Assembly: GCA_948567375.1 (NCBI GenBank)
Contig: OX419759.1
Coordinates: forward strand, 3,821,303-3,885,302
DNA: 64,000 bases
DNA from: Lunularia cruciata
Taxonomy: Eukaryota; Streptophyta; Marchantiopsida; Lunulariales; Lunulariaceae
Direction of reading: 5' to 3'
Shown: positions 47,090 through 59,857 of the stretch, piece by piece
Numbering within the stretch: position 1 is the first letter of the stretch
Layout: each line of letters starts with the position of its first letter
The notes under the pieces: generated by a model
Seen by the model: only the letters and a program-made list of their open reading frames with translations
The model's database searches: none
Told to the model about the DNA's origin: nothing
Made by a program: the position numbers and the translations under genes

Positions 47090-48129
47090 TGTCGTGGGGA
47101 ACATTTGGTCTTGAGAGTGCACTGAGCAAATGGCTACTTGTGCTTAGTTTTCCTTATTGTCTTTCTTTTGGATTTTCCCGTAGAGTGACATTCCTTCCCT
47201 ACTCCTGGATTGTCGGGAATTTGTCTCTATATGAACTTCTTGTTTCAGTTTCCCTTAGGTTGGCTCTCCCTGAAGGTTTTGTTTTATCCTTGACTTTTGC
47301 AAAACTAATCTTTTCATGCGAGTCTGGTGTTATGGTTTCTACCTCTGCTTGGTCTCATATTCTATTTTCAAGTCAAGTTCAAGCTATGGTTTGAGATCTG
47401 GCAGTTCATAGACCTAGTTTAGGTGGCCCTTTGATAAAATAAAATAAAATAAATAAATGACAACTAAGTGATCTAACTGAACATAAACTCGGGCACCCAG
47501 ATCATTTAATTATGCTATTCACTTGGACCGGACTAAGAGCTCCTAGAATGGAGTTTTCCTCAACTCTAGTCACAATTCATAACACAAATCCGCTTCCAAG
47601 ACTCATTATTCACAAGAATTTCAACAACAAAGTTCACAAGGTTGGATAAGTCAAATAGTTCTAGTCAAGGCAATGCCTGCGCTAAGGTTGCAACTGCTCA
47701 TCAACTCAGCTTGGCACTTCACATATACTCTGTCCGACAGCAGACAAGGCAACTCACCCTCCGAACCTCTTCATTCTCCTATGCCTTGTTTTGCAAATCA
47801 GATTCACTCCATTCAGACAGGCCAACCAACTTCAAATATTTTCTTGCCCTTGCTCCAGATGAACTGATCCACTTCAAAATTCTCCTCCTCTTCTTCTTGA
47901 CTTCAAGAGATATCCTTTGGCAACTTGTGCAGCAAATCCCCTTCAGACCTGCAAAACTTCTCTATTGTCTAAATCTCATGTCCTCTTGCTTCCCTGCAAA
48001 ATTTTTTTCTCTTCAACTTCTACCCAAACCCCTTCAGACTTGCGAAAATTTCTCTTCTGTCCAAGCACTTCTTCTCCTGCACATTGTTCATTCCTTTGAG
48101 AGAAAACTCTTTTTCTCCCCTGCACTTTC

Positions 48130-49460
48130 AAGCATTCCCTACAACATTTCAAAAATCTTTCAGCCCTAAGACTCTCTTGCAAACTTCAAAAATTCACCCA
48201 CTGGTCCCATCTTAGACCTCAGGCATCTCAAAAATCCATCCCCTGGTCCAAGCACAGCTTACATCATTTCAAAAATCTTTCAACCCTTAACACTCTCCTG
48301 CAAACTTCAAAAATTCACCCACTAGTCCTATCTCAGACCTCAGGTATCTCGAAAATCCTTCTCCTGGTCCAAGCACAGCCTATAGCATTTCAAAAATCTT
48401 TCAGCCCTAAGACTCTCCTGCAACTTCAAAAATGCACCCACTGGTCCAATCTCAGACCTCAAGCATCTCAAAAATCCTTCCCTTGGTCCAAGCACAGCCT
48501 ACAGCATTTTGAAAATCTTTCAGCCCTCAACACTCTCCTGCAACTTCAAAAATTCACTCACTAGTCCTATCTTAGACCTCAGGCATCTTGAAAATCCTTC
48601 CCCTGGTCCAAGCACAGCTTATAGCATTTCAAAAATCTTTCAGCCCTAAGAGTCTCCTGCAACTTTGAAAATTCACCCACTGGTCCAATCTCAGACCTCA
48701 GGCATCTCAAAAATCCTTCCCCTGGTCCAAGCACAGCCTACAACATTTCAAAAATCTTTTAGCCCTCAACACTCTCCTGCAACTTCAAAAATTCACCATT
48801 GGTCCGATCTCAGACCTCACGCATCTCAAAAATCCTTCCCCTGGTCCAATCACAACCTATAGCATTTTGAAAATCTTTCAGCCCTCAACACTCTCCTGCA
48901 ACTTCAAAAATTCACCCATTGGTCCTATCTCAGACCTCAGGCATCTCAAAAATCCTTCCCTTGGTCCAAGCACAGCCTAGAGCATTTCAAAAATCTTTCA
49001 GCCCTCAACACTCTCTTGCAAACTATGAAAATTCACCCACTGGTCCTATCTCAGACCTCAAGCATCTCAAAAATCCATCCCTTGGTCCAAGCCCAGCCTA
49101 CAGCATTTCAAAAAATCTTTCAGCCCTCAACACTCTCCTACAAACTTTGAAATTTCACCCACTGGTCCTATGTTAGACCTCAGGCATCTCGAAAATCCTT
49201 CCCCTAGTCCAAGCACAGCCTACAGCATTTCAAAAATCATTCAGCCCTAAGACTCTCCTGCAACTTTGAAAATTCCCCCACTGGTCCTATCTCAGACCTC
49301 AGGCATCTCAAAAATCCTTCCCCTGGTCCAAGCACATCCTACAACATTTCAAAAATCTTTCAGCCCTAAGACTCTCTTGCAATTTCAAAAATTCACCCAC
49401 TGGTCCTATCTCTGACCTCAGGCATCTCGAAAATCCTTCCCTTAGTCCTGTCTCCACAGA
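48130..49460. repeat. 119-bp minisatellite in the gypsy E 3' LTR, about 11 units
   Basis: The unit includes AAAATTCACCCACTGGTCC, TATCTCAGACCTCAGGCATC, AAAATCCTTCCCCTGGTCCA, AGCACAGCCTACAGCATTTC and AAAATCTTTCAGCCCT. Successive units start about every 119-120 bp from near 48190 to 49389. Non-coding; 119 is not a multiple of three. Confidence 0.92.
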
Positions 49461-49549
49461 AGGCCTTTCTCTCCAAAGTTCTCCTCTCCTTCTATGTCTG
49501 TTCAGGCCCTTTTCTTCAAAAACCTCTTCCTACAGTCACCTCTCTCAAA

Positions 49550-49815
49550 GCCCTTTTGATTCCCTTTCCTTCCTATCCATGCTCTCAAAGCCCTACACAG
49601 CCAAGTATATCTCTTGAAAATCTTCTCTTGCAGCCAATTCACCAAAACCCCTTTTGATTCCCCTTTCCTTCTTGTCCATGCTCTCAAAGCCCTGCACAGC
49701 CAAGTATATCTCTCCAAAATCTTCTCCTGTAGCCAATTCACCAAAACCTCTTTTGATTCCCCTTTCCTTCCTGTCCATGCTCTCAAAGCCCCTGCCCAGC
49801 CAGGTGTATCCCTCG
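49550..49815. repeat. 98-bp minisatellite in the gypsy E 3' LTR, about 3 units
   Basis: TTTGATTCCCCTTTCCTTC, TGTCCATGCTCTCAAAGCCC and GCCAATTCACCAAAACC recur at about 98-bp steps. Confidence 0.85.
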
Positions 49816-50332
49816 AAAATCTCCTTCTGCAACCCTCTATATAGAACCCTTTCCCCCCAAAAATCTCCTCATGCAGCCCTTTGTCTAGAACCCTTTCCAC
49901 TCGAAAATCCTCTCTTTCCGAGCTGAGTTCCTTCACTCCTCTATCTTTTTCTTGCTGTTTTTCCCCCCAAACCTTTCATTGTCACAACTCCTCTAAAGCC
50001 TCCCAAGTATTTCCAACTCAAAGACTCCTTTTTGCTCCTCTTCTAAGGCAAATACTCCTTCATTCCAATAACTTAAAACATAACCTAAGCTAGTGTAACC
50101 CAACATTATTTCTTGGCTCAAGCCACATTAAAAGACTCCTTGAGCTAATAACACCATAACTTTTCTCGGCTGCACAATAATATAGGAAATATCTCCCGCA
50201 ACAAGGTAGCATAAAACTACACCTGAGACATATTGACATAAATCCATGTTCCTTACAACAACTAGAAGAGAAAAAGAAAGTTTATCACACCAAAAGCCTC
50301 AAGGGTACACATGGGCTATATTCCTGACTACA

Positions 50333-50350
50333 TTCACCCCCACCAATCTT
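50333..50350 (-). other. Gypsy E polypurine tract
   Basis: Minus-strand GATTGGTGGGGGTGAA abuts the 3' LTR. Confidence 0.75.
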
Positions 50351-50387
50351 GTGCAGCCACCGGTCTGCACCAGCAAGTCCATTGTGA

Positions 50388-51881
50388 TCAATATGAGCTT
50401 TCTTCATTGGCATCTTCGAAATCACCTCCAGAGCCAAAGTCATGATCTCTTTCCTCCTCGGTTTGTAATCGCCTCTTGAAAAGTTTAACCCTTTTCCTTG
50501 CATATGGCAGACGATGTTCAGTACCATTTAGCTCTTGCACACTATAGGTGGAATTCTTGTGAACTTTGGTAACAACAAATGGGCCATGCCAACGGCGGGC
50601 AAACTTCTTGAGGGTCGAATGATGTATGTCTAGGCTGTTATCAAAAATCACCACCCAGCCCCCTTCACTGATAGGCACTGGTCGCAGTCGGTGAGTCTTG
50701 TCAAAGTATACTTTGTTTCTCAGCCGCACTTCCTTCACCTTCTCGTGTGCCATTTGTATCCTTTGTGGTGTCAGATTAAAGTGCTTGATTTTGAGCATTA
50801 TCAATTCTTTTGTAGACACATTGTCCTCCCACTGAACAGTTCTCCAACTAATGATGTCCTCTTCCACAGGCATAATAGGTAAGTGCCCTGATACTAGTTC
50901 AGCAGACGGCATTCGAGTCATTGAGCTGCAAGTTAACCTATCAACCATAAGCGCTAAGGGCAGCAAATCAGGCCATTTGTAGGTCTCACCTTGGCAAGCC
51001 TTCACCAAAGCATTCACTATTGGCGGATGACCTTGCTCATTCTTACCGTTGGCTTCCGGATTGTAGGCAGTAGTCAGGTTCAGTTTGATGTTGAACTTAG
51101 CAAAGAAGTCAGTTGCTTCCCTTGCATCCAACTCACCTTGATCTGCCCTCATCCGATAGAAACATCCGTGCTTGGCAACGATATCCTCTAAGACAAATTG
51201 ACACGCATGTTGGGTATCCATAGACGACAATGCTCTTCCTTCCACATAATTAGACAGGTCTTCCCTAGCTAGTACTAGATATTTAGCTCCTTGAACTCCT
51301 AAAGGCATATGAACCAAGTCCAAAACCCACTGAAAATGGAGATTTAGCGGATAAGTAGGTTTCAAGCCATCTCTGTGCCTTACCTTGGAGTAGATTTGAC
51401 AGATTTGACAAGTTTCCACATACCATCGTACCTTTGTGTAAATACCTGGCCACCAGTACAAACCCCGGATGCGCTTGTATGTACCCTGAACCCCATGATG
51501 TTCGGCAGCATCCACGTCGTACAACTCCCATAGCACTCTTTGCTTCATCTCCTCATCTCCCAACACTCTTAGTGGAACTCCAGAGCTGCCCTTGGGCCTT
51601 CGCCAGAGATACCCGTCCTTCAACAAGAATTTTTCCGATCTCCTTCTAATCTTCTCAAACTCTTCCCTGGTCCATTCAGAGTTCTTCTCTAGAGAACTAA
51701 GATACTTCCCAACCACCAGAAGATCATCCTTGTACAGTTCTTCTCTAAAGGGTAAGTTCAATTCCAGCTCATGCACATCCACCATACAATCATTTTCAGC
51801 TCCTTCATAACATGCTCTAGACAACATATTAGCTACCGGATTGTCCTTCCCAGCTATATACCTTAGCTCTAGATTAAACAT
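50388..51881 (-). pseudogene. Gypsy E integrase, 497-codon open frame
   Basis: Starts in the RNase H tail (LELRYIAGKDNPVANMLSRA), then the zinc region (DAAEHHGVQGTYKRIRGLYW, CQICQIYSKVRHRDG), the core with LDLVHMPLGVQGAKYLVLAR (first Asp), RMRADQGELDAREATDFF (second Asp), LTTAYNPEANGKNEQGHPPI (Glu), and the C-terminal ARRWHGPFVVTKVHKNSTYS with an acidic end (DHDFGSGGDFEDANEESSY). No chromodomain is seen. The frame itself has no stop, so this part is well preserved, but it lacks an intact upstream pol. Confidence 0.9.
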
Positions 51882-51896
51882 CCAAATGAACGCTAT

Positions 51897-53309
51897 CTAG
51901 CGCAACATGGCAATGTCTGGAGTGTCACAGTTGGCAACCATTCCAAGCAGTGGCAAGCAATCTGTCTCTAGGATGACATAGGTCCCTATTAGGCAGTTTC
52001 TATCCTGTCTTAGTGCTATCTTGGCACCCCACAATTCCCATTTGATCTGAGGGTACCTCCGTTGCTGTTCCATGAAGATCCTTGCTCCAAACCTTGCTGC
52101 AAATCTGCTGCCGTTCTCGTTGTCTTGGCCCACAGCCCAACCAACAGCCTAGGGACTTGAGTCAACCATAACTATAATTGGTCGTCCACAGCGGTAGTCA
52201 AGCGGGTGGAGCACAGGCGGGTTCTACAGCGCTTTCTTCAGTTTTGCCATAGCAACCAAATGTTCCGGTCTCCAAACAAACCTGATCCTTTTCCTCAAAA
52301 GCTGGTAGAGCGGCTCTACAACATGACCAAAGTGCGGAATCCATATACAGTAGAAAATGCATGCCCCTAAGAACCTTCTTACCTCCTAAACTGAGGAACA
52401 GTCCTTGATCTTCCCTATTATGTCCACCTTTTCCGGATTTGGCTTCCTTCCATACAAGCCATACAAGTGTCCCACCACAAGGATTTCTCCAAGTCCAAAT
52501 GCTGACTTCTCTCCAGAGAGAGTCACCCCCGCTTCCATCAACCTTCTCAGTATCGCCTCTACATCTTGAATATGATCTATGACAAACCCCCTAATTCCTC
52601 CATCCACCAAAGTTTCATCTTTCTCGCTCTTTGTGCAACCCTTGACAGGTATATCATCCAAGAATGGACGGGTCTTCTCAGGGATAAAAGACTGCAAAAT
52701 TCAATTCATAGCGCTTTGCATATGCGCCACAGAGTTAGTAGCCCTCATTGGGAGAGTGCACATATGCATCAGCCCTAACGGTGTTCGCATCATAGTTATG
52801 TCCCGGCTCCCTTTAGCAAGCTGAAACTGATCATAACTTGAATACAAATCTCCTATAGAATAGATTGCCCTTCCTGCAAACTCCTCAGCAAACTCATCCA
52901 CAGCCGATCCAACACCAGAATTCCGGATTGTTACCTTATTTGGCGGTTGCATATCCTATATGAACCGCAACTTACCATTCTTCTTCCGAACAATGAACCA
53001 ACGATTTGAGTATGGCGCTTTTGATGGTTCTAAAATCTTTGCCTGAACTTTCTCCTTCAATAGTTCTGTCAGCTGGGGCAAAAGCGCCTTTGGCACTGGT
53101 ATTGGTCTCAGATCCCATGGTACATGCGGAACTTTGAAAATTATCATTGGTGTGATTTCCTGCGGGTTCACACACCCAATCTCCTTGATCTTGAAAGCAA
53201 AAGCCTTCCCACACTTCCCAATCATTTCCTTAAATGCACGGTGCTCAACTTCTGTGAGCAATCCATCCCCTCCGACCGTAAGCTCATCCAAGGTCTCTTT
53301 AGTAAACAA
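51897..53309 (-). pseudogene. Gypsy E reverse transcriptase and RNase H
   Basis: RT: PVPKALLPQLTELLKEKVQA, SNRWFIVRKKNGKLRFI (53309-52956), DLYSSYDQFQLAKGSRDITM and MRTPLGLMHMCTLPMRATNS (52952-52701), the catalytic FLDDIPVKG (about 52662-52636), RRLMEAGVTLSGEKSAFGLG and GHLYGLYGRKPNPEKV. RNase H fragments at about 52200-51897 are poorly conserved (QRRYPQIKWELWGAKIALRQ, YVILETDCLPLLGMV). The FLDDIPVKG variant and the DQFQL block mark a lineage distinct from gypsy A, C and D. Frames are interrupted near 52952 and 52697. Confidence 0.88.
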
Positions 53310-53327
53310 ATGACCAATGTGCTTTTC

Positions 53328-55147
53328 CTACCTCAGTCTCGGTTCCTCTTTAGTCCTACGTATCAAATCAGAAGCATCCAATGGCAATGGGACAGCAATA
53401 GGACAAACCTTTTTGTCCACTATTTTGTACTTAGTGTCACATCTCACTTCATGAACCAACCTTGAAAGTGTTTCATGAAGCTCCCTTCCTATTTCAATCA
53501 CGGGTTCTCCTTTCTCCATTACCCCGATCACCTTCTGGACTGCCCTACCTTCTCCCCAATCCTCCACCAGTCCAATGATAGTCTTGCTATCATCCATTTC
53601 CCTTGCTGTTTTCAGAACTCTCTCTTTCCCTTTCATTCTCTTCTGCAAAATTCTCGTGGTACTCCCTACATGTGCAAAGCAAACAGTTCCACCACTCTGG
53701 ATTCCCACATAGGTCCTATCAAAACAGTCTTCCTCACTGATCTCTTGCGGTGGAATGTAGCATAGGGCGCCTTGTCCCTCCACCTTCTCTGACAAGATGC
53801 CTAGTGGAAACCATACCTTCCAGTAGGCTTTTTTGGATCTCTTAACTCTCTCCTGTTCCTGTTGCTGCCCAGCAATACAATAGGGAATTGCACTATTCTG
53901 GCCCTATTCTGACTTTTAACCTTCAACACGTGAGTCCCATTGTTCAGAACTTTGCTCTCCATTCTAAACTGAGTAATGAAGGGCTGTCCTAGGATCACCG
54001 GGTAGGACAAGGTATCATGCACGAACACATTAATAGGCTCTACCACATTCCCTATCTTGATTCTGACATCTTGACAAGCTCCCCACAATGCATTTCTGGT
54101 TCTATTCACTGATTTTACCTTCCAATCGATGTCACGGTCCACCTTCCATTGCCCTTCATCGTAGACCGCCTTTGACACGAGATTGACCTCAGATCCTGAA
54201 TCAATCAACGCTCTCACCGGTGCTTTCACTCCTTGCATCTCAATCTTGCACTCGCTGCAACTTCTCGCCCAAAAGGAGTCTTGCACCTCCTCTGACAAGG
54301 GCACAAAAGACGTCTCATCCTCAAGTGCAGCATCATAGACATGTGCTTCTCGGGTCTCATCCTCTGGTTTTTCTTGTTCAAGCTCAAGCCCAAAAGTTCC
54401 CACCTCTCCTTCAGCCTCACTCCTGTCCTCGTACAGCAAGGATGTGTGCGGTCCTTCCTTGTAGAATTGTTTCTTCTTTGCCTTGACAAGGATAAGGTCC
54501 TGCACATCCTTCCTCAAGCTACCAAAGAACTCTTCGTTTGTGAAACCCCTCACCTCTTGCTTCCAGAACTTTTTGGCAATCTCTTGCGGATCCAATTCCA
54601 TTTCTATGTCCCGGCTCAACAGCCAACCCGGCCCCTTCCTAGGAGATCTCTCTCCCTGCTTTTGGTTTGCTGCCCCTTCTGTGTCCATTTGTGACTCTTC
54701 TCCAATGCCCAAATTCTGATCCTTGCTCTTTTGTGCATCGTTGAACTGCACCTCTTTCCTTCTAACCTGCCTCCTCTCCGGTTCCACTCGCTGTTGCTTT
54801 TCCCTTGGCTGCCCTTCACTATCTGCCCGTTGATCAGATTTTAGTTTCTCTTCCACCATAGCATCCCAAGTGGCACCAATTTCCGCAGTGATGGCAGTTA
54901 TTACCACCGGCACATCCCACCCTGATTTCCTCCCGACCTGCTCTGCTAGTCTCTTCTTCTCAACTTCTCCTAGGTCTGCACATTGCTTCACTTCACTCAT
55001 TGCACTATACACACTAGGCTCAAATGCAGCGACTGCCATACTTACTTCACGTTTGCCCATGTGTCTTTCCAGCAAAGCCTTCATCCTTCCCCTGTTACCG
55101 TTCAGCGGTATTGGCTCCCCAATATCATAGAAGGCTATCTTCTTCAT
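53328..55147 (-). pseudogene. Gypsy E protease and flanking polyprotein
   Basis: A 448-codon frame (55147-53801) has a charged, low-conservation N-terminal half (EKQQRVEPERRQVRRKEVQ) and a retropepsin with VRALIDSGSEVNLVS and SYPVILGQPFITQFRM. A second frame (53795-53328) carries the protease-RT linker. The two are separated by a short break. Confidence 0.82.
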
Positions 55148-55204
55148 CCCGGGTTCTCCAACAAACTTCGCCCACTATTTGCATACGGTTTCTGATAGCT
55201 CTTG

Positions 55205-56158
55205 TCAATCCCTTTTGGCATGACTCTTACTATCACACCACATGCACCCATAGGGTTGCCTCCTCTCTCCATCCGTCCTCGCAGTGCTACTCCCACTCTG
55301 CAACTGGTCGACCTTGGTGGTCAAAATCTTCAACCCCTCCATCAGTTGCGAGATCTCATCCGCTACTGCTTCTTTGGGCATCTCACTCACTTGATGTCCC
55401 TCCTTCCCTCTCCCAGACCCAACCACGTTACTCCGAATAGGCACTTTGGCTATTGCTTCTTCATTCATCTCTCTCTGCCTCCACCTACGGCTTTCCCAGA
55501 CAACCGCCTCCTCAATCTTTCCCCACTCTACCGCTCCCAACCAATCAGGTTGGAGCAAATCGAGTGCATACTCCAACTCATCCCGCAAACGACTATCCGC
55601 AGCTCGTAGAAAGTAGTTAGACCTTTGTAGTCTAATGGCCTCAGCTTCACAAGCTGACAGATGCCCCAGTCTCTTGTTAAACTCTCTTAGGAGATCTTGA
55701 GGCCCCAAGTTTTTACTCCTATCATTCACCCAATCCAAGAACATGGCCTGGGTGACCCGATCTGCATCTTGCAGCAAGAATTCCTCTTTCATCATCTGGG
55801 AGAACTCCTCCCATGTCTCCGCCCCTCTCACCAAGCCCTCAACCACCTTCCTGATTTTGAGTTCAGCCAACATAGGAAACCTAGCAATGGCAATGTTCTC
55901 ATCCAAATCATGAAGCTTAACCTCTCTCCAGTAGACCTTCAGGTACTTGGTCACGTCCTTACCATCAAATTCCCCTTGCTGATCTACCACAATGCGCAAA
56001 CACTTCGTGACTTGTGAAGACCACGCTTTCACCTCTCTTGCTTTGTCTTGATCCTTCATGGCTCTCATGGTTGCCATGACAATCAGTGAGATCTCTTGTT
56101 CCCTTGTCATAGCTGTAGATGAAGCCTTTGGGCCCATCTCTACCTCAACACAGCTCAC
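55205..56158 (-). pseudogene. Gypsy E gag, 317-codon frame
   Basis: Gag-like features include FDGKDVTKYLKVYWREVKLH, WEEFSQMMKEEFLLQDADRV and LREFNKRLGHLSACEAEAI. The C-terminal CMWCDSKSHAKRD is a CCHC knuckle whose last Cys codon is a TGA stop. The frame before that is open from the first Met. Confidence 0.85.
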
Positions 56159-56249
56159 TACTGTCCACTTAGATCAGTCCAATCTGTCCTTGTTCCTTTC
56201 CCCAACTCCAACTAGTCGTAACGTCTAAGCACAAGCCTCGAGATTCCCT

Positions 56250-56266
56250 AGCATGGTTGCCACTTA
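56250..56266 (-). other. Gypsy E primer-binding site candidate
   Basis: Minus-strand TAAGTGGCAACCATGC follows the 5' LTR. It is not the initiator-Met type found in the other elements here, so a different tRNA primer is likely; I cannot say which. Confidence 0.5.
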
Positions 56267-57299
56267 TGTCGTGGGGAACGTTTGGTCTTGAGAGTGCGCC
56301 GAGCACATGGCTGCTCGTGCTTAGTTTTCCTTACTGTCTTTCTTTTGGATTTTCCCGTAGACTGACATTCCTTCCCTACTCCTGGATTGTCGGGAATTTG
56401 TCTCTATATAAACTTGTTGTTTCAATTTCCCTGAGGTTGGCTCTCCTTGAAGGTTTTTTTTATCCTTGACTTTTGCAAAACTAATCTTGTCAAGCGAGTC
56501 TGGTGTTATGGTTTCTACCTCTGCCTGGTCTCATATTCTATTTTCACATCAGGTTCAAGCTATGGTTCGGGATCTAGCCGTTCATAGACCTAGGTCAGGT
56601 GGCCCTTTGATAAACTAAAATAAAATAAATAAATGACAACTAAGTGATCTAACTGAACATAAACCCGGGTGTCCAGATCATTTAATTATGCTATTAACCT
56701 GGACCGGACTAAGAGCTCCTAGAATGGAGTTTTCCTCTAGTCACAATTCATAACACAAATCCGCTTCCAAGACTCATCATTCACAAGAATTTCAACAACA
56801 AAGTTTACAAGGTTGGATAAGTCAAATAGTTCTAGTCAAGGCAATGTCTGCCCTAAGGTTGAAACTGCTCATCAACTCAGCCCGGCACTTCACGTATACT
56901 TTGTCCAACAGCAGACAAGGCAACTCACCCTCCGAACCTCTTCATTCTCCTATGCCTTGTTTTGCAGATCAGATTCACTCCATTCAGACAGGCCAAACAA
57001 CTTCAAATATTTTCTTGCCCTTGCTCCAGATGAACTGATCCACTTCAAAATTCTCCTCTTCTTCTTCCTGACTTTGGGACATATCCTTCGGCAACTTCTG
57101 CAGCAAATCCTCTTCAGACCTACGAAAATTCTCTATTTTCTGAATCTCCTGTCCTCTTGCTTCCCTGCAAAATTTTGTTCTCTTCAACTTCTGCCCTAAC
57201 CCCTTCAGACTTGCAAAAATTTCTCTTCTGTCCAAGCACTTCTTCTCTTGCACATTGTTCATTCCTTTGAGAGAAAACCCTTTTTCTCCCGTGCACTTT

Positions 57300-58975
57300 C
57301 AAGCATTGCCTACAGAATTTCAAAAATCTTTCAGCCCTAAAACTCTCCTGCAAACTTTGAAAATTCACCCACTGGTCCTATCTCAGACCTCAAGCATCTT
57401 GAAAATCCTTCCTCTAGTCCAAGCACAGCTTACAGCATTTCGAAAATCTTTCAGCCCTCAACACTCTCCTGCAAACTTTGAAAATTCACCCATTGGTCCT
57501 ATCTCAGACCTTGGGCATCTCGAAAATCCTTTCCATGGTCCAAGCACAGCCTACAACATTTCAAAAATCTTTCAGCCCTAAGACTCTCTTGCAACTTCAA
57601 AAATTCACCCACTGGTCCAATCTCAGACCTCAGGCATCTTGAAAATCCTTCCCCTGGTCCAAGCACATCCTACATCATTTCAAAAATCTTTCAGCCCTCA
57701 ACACTCTCCTGCAACTTCAAAAATTCACCCATTGGTCCTATCTCAGACCTCAGGCATCTTGAAAATCCTTCCCTTGGTCCAAGCACAGCCTAGAGCATTT
57801 CAAAAATCTTTCAGCCCTCAACACTCTCCTGCAAACTTTGAAAATTCACCCACTGGTCCTATCTCAGACCTCAGGCATCTCGAAAATCGTTCCCCTGGTC
57901 CAAGCACAGCCTACAGCATTTCAAAAATCTTTCAGCCCTCAACACTCTCCTACAAACTTCAAAAATTCACCCATTGGTCCTATCTTAGACCTCAGGCATC
58001 TCGAAAATCCTTCCCCTGGTCCAAGCACAGCCTACAACATTTCAAAAATCTTTCAGCCTTAAGACTCTCTTGCAACTTCAAAAATTCACCCACTGGTCCT
58101 ATCTCAGACCTCATGCATCTCAAAAATCCTTCCCCTGGTCCAAGCACAGCCTAGAGCATTTCAAAAATCTTTCAGCCCTAAGACTCTCCTGCAATTTTGA
58201 AAATTCACCCATTGGTCCTATCTCTGACCTTAGGCATCTCAAAAATCCTTCCCTTGGTCCAAGCACAGCCTACACCATTTTGAAACTCTTTCAGCCCTAA
58301 GACTCTCATGCAACTTCAAAAATTCACCCAATGGTCCAATCTCAGACCTCAAGCATCTCGAAAATCCTTCCCCTCGTCCAAGCACAGCCTACAGCATTTT
58401 GAAAATCTTTCAGCCCTCAACACTCTGCTGCAACTTCAAAAATTCACCCATTGGTCCTATCTCAGACCTCAGGCATCTCAAAAATCCTTCCCCCGGTCCA
58501 AGCACAGCCTACACCATTTCAAAAATCTTTTAGCCCTAAGACTCTCTTGCAATTAAAAAATTCACCCATTGGTCCAATCTCAGACCTCAAGCATCTCAAA
58601 AATCCTTCCCCTAGTCCAAGCACAGCCTACAGCATTTCGAAAATCTTTCAACCCTCAACAGTCTAATGCAACCTTCAAAAATTCACCCATTGGTCCTATC
58701 TTAGACCTCAGGCATCTCGAAAATCCTTCCCCTTGTCCAAGCACAGCCTACAGCATTTCAAAAATCTTTTAGCCCTAAGACTCTCCTGCAACTTTGAAAA
58801 TTCACCCACTGGTCCAATCTCAGACCTCAGGCATCTCAAAAATCCTTCCCCTAGTCCAAGCACAGCCTACAGCATTTCAAAAATCTTTCAGCGCTAAGAC
58901 TCTCCTGCAACTTTGAAAATTCACCCACTGGTCCTATCTCAGACCTCAAGCATCTCAAAAATTTTCCCCTAGTCC
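57300..58975. repeat. 119-bp minisatellite in the gypsy E 5' LTR, about 14 units
   Basis: Same unit as 48130-49460. AAAATTCACCCAYTGGTCC recurs at about 57360, 57480, 57600, 57720, 57840, 57965, 58084, 58200, 58320, 58440, 58560, 58680, 58800 and 58920. Confidence 0.92.
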
Positions 58976-59084
58976 TGTCTCCACAGAAGGCCTTTCTCTC
59001 CAAAGTTCTACTCTCCTTCCATGTCTGTTCAGGCCCTATTCTTTGAAAACGTCTTCCTACAGTCACCTCTCTCAAAGCACTTTC

Positions 59085-59350
59085 AATTCCCTTTCCTTCC
59101 TGTCCATGCTCTCAAAGCTCTGCACAGCCAGGTATATCTCTTGAAAATCTTCTCTTGCAGCCAATTCACCAAAACCCCTTTCGATTCTCCTTTCCTTCTT
59201 GTCCATGCTCTCAAAGCCCTGCACAGCTAGGTATATCTCTCCAAAATCTTCTCCTGTAGCCAATTCACCAAAACGCCTTTCGATTCCCCTTTCCTTCTTG
59301 TCCATGCTCTCAAACCCCCTGCCCAGCCAGGTATATCCCTCAAAAATCTC
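59085..59350. repeat. 98-bp minisatellite in the gypsy E 5' LTR, about 3 units
   Basis: Same unit as 49550-49815 and the same number of copies. Confidence 0.85.
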
Positions 59351-59857
59351 CTTCTGCAACTCTCTGTCCAGAACCCTTCCCCTTGAAAATCTCCTCTTGC
59401 AGCCCTCTGTCTAGAACCCTTTCCACTCAAAAATCCTCTCCTTCCGAGCTGAGTTCCTTCACTCCTCTAAATTTTTCCTGTTGTTTTTCCCCCAAACCTT
59501 TCATTGGCACAACTCCTCTAAAGCCTCCCAAGTATTTCCAACTCAAAGACTCCTTTTTGCTCCTCTTCTAAGGCAAATACTCCTTCATTCCAATAACATA
59601 AAACAGAACCTGAGCTAGTGTAACCCAACATTATTTCTTGGCTCAAGCCACATTAAAAGACTCCTTGAGCTAATAACACCATAAATTTTCCCGACTGCAC
59701 AATAATATAGGAAATATCTCCCACAGCAAGGTAGCATAAAACTACACCCAAGACATATTGACATAAACCCATGTTCCTTACAACAACTAGAAGAGAAAAA
59801 GAAAGTTTATCACACCAAAAGCCTCAAGGGTATACGTGGGCTATTTTCCCGACGACA

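Larger units (their letters stand above)
47090..50332 (-). repeat. Gypsy E 3' LTR (3243 bp)
   Basis: Aligns with 56267-59857 end to end except for copy-number differences in the internal minisatellite. A minus-strand TATA-like CATATAGAGAC lies near 47227-47237, so almost the whole LTR is U3 upstream of the promoter and R-U5 is only about 140 bp. Confidence 0.92.
47090..59857 (-). mobile_element. Gypsy E: Ty3/gypsy element with very long LTRs
   Basis: 12.8 kb, LTRs 47090-50332 and 56267-59857, both with ends TGTCGTGGGG...GACNACA. Flanks share CCGA (47086-47089 and 59858-59861). Gag, protease, RT, RNase H and integrase lie between them on the minus strand. Several long frames remain (317, 448 and 497 codons) but RT is broken. 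It is inserted in the 27-bp repeats of gypsy C gag. Confidence 0.92.
56267..59857 (-). repeat. Gypsy E 5' LTR (3591 bp)
   Basis: Partner of 47090-50332. A minus-strand TATA box TTTATATAGAG lies near 56402-56412. It is about 350 bp longer than the 3' LTR, which fits three extra 119-bp units. Confidence 0.92.

Noticed and set aside
48130-49460. Regular repeats that might suggest a CRISPR array
   Set aside because: The whole unit is repeated with no unique spacers, and it is in a plant retrotransposon LTR.
57639-58154. 171-codon plus-strand open frame, and similar ones at 47642-48169 and 56813-57199
   Set aside because: They lie in the LTR and 119-bp minisatellite of gypsy E. The peptide is just the repeat read in successive frames (SQTSGISKILPLVQAQ-type) with no domain; the unit length is not a multiple of three.
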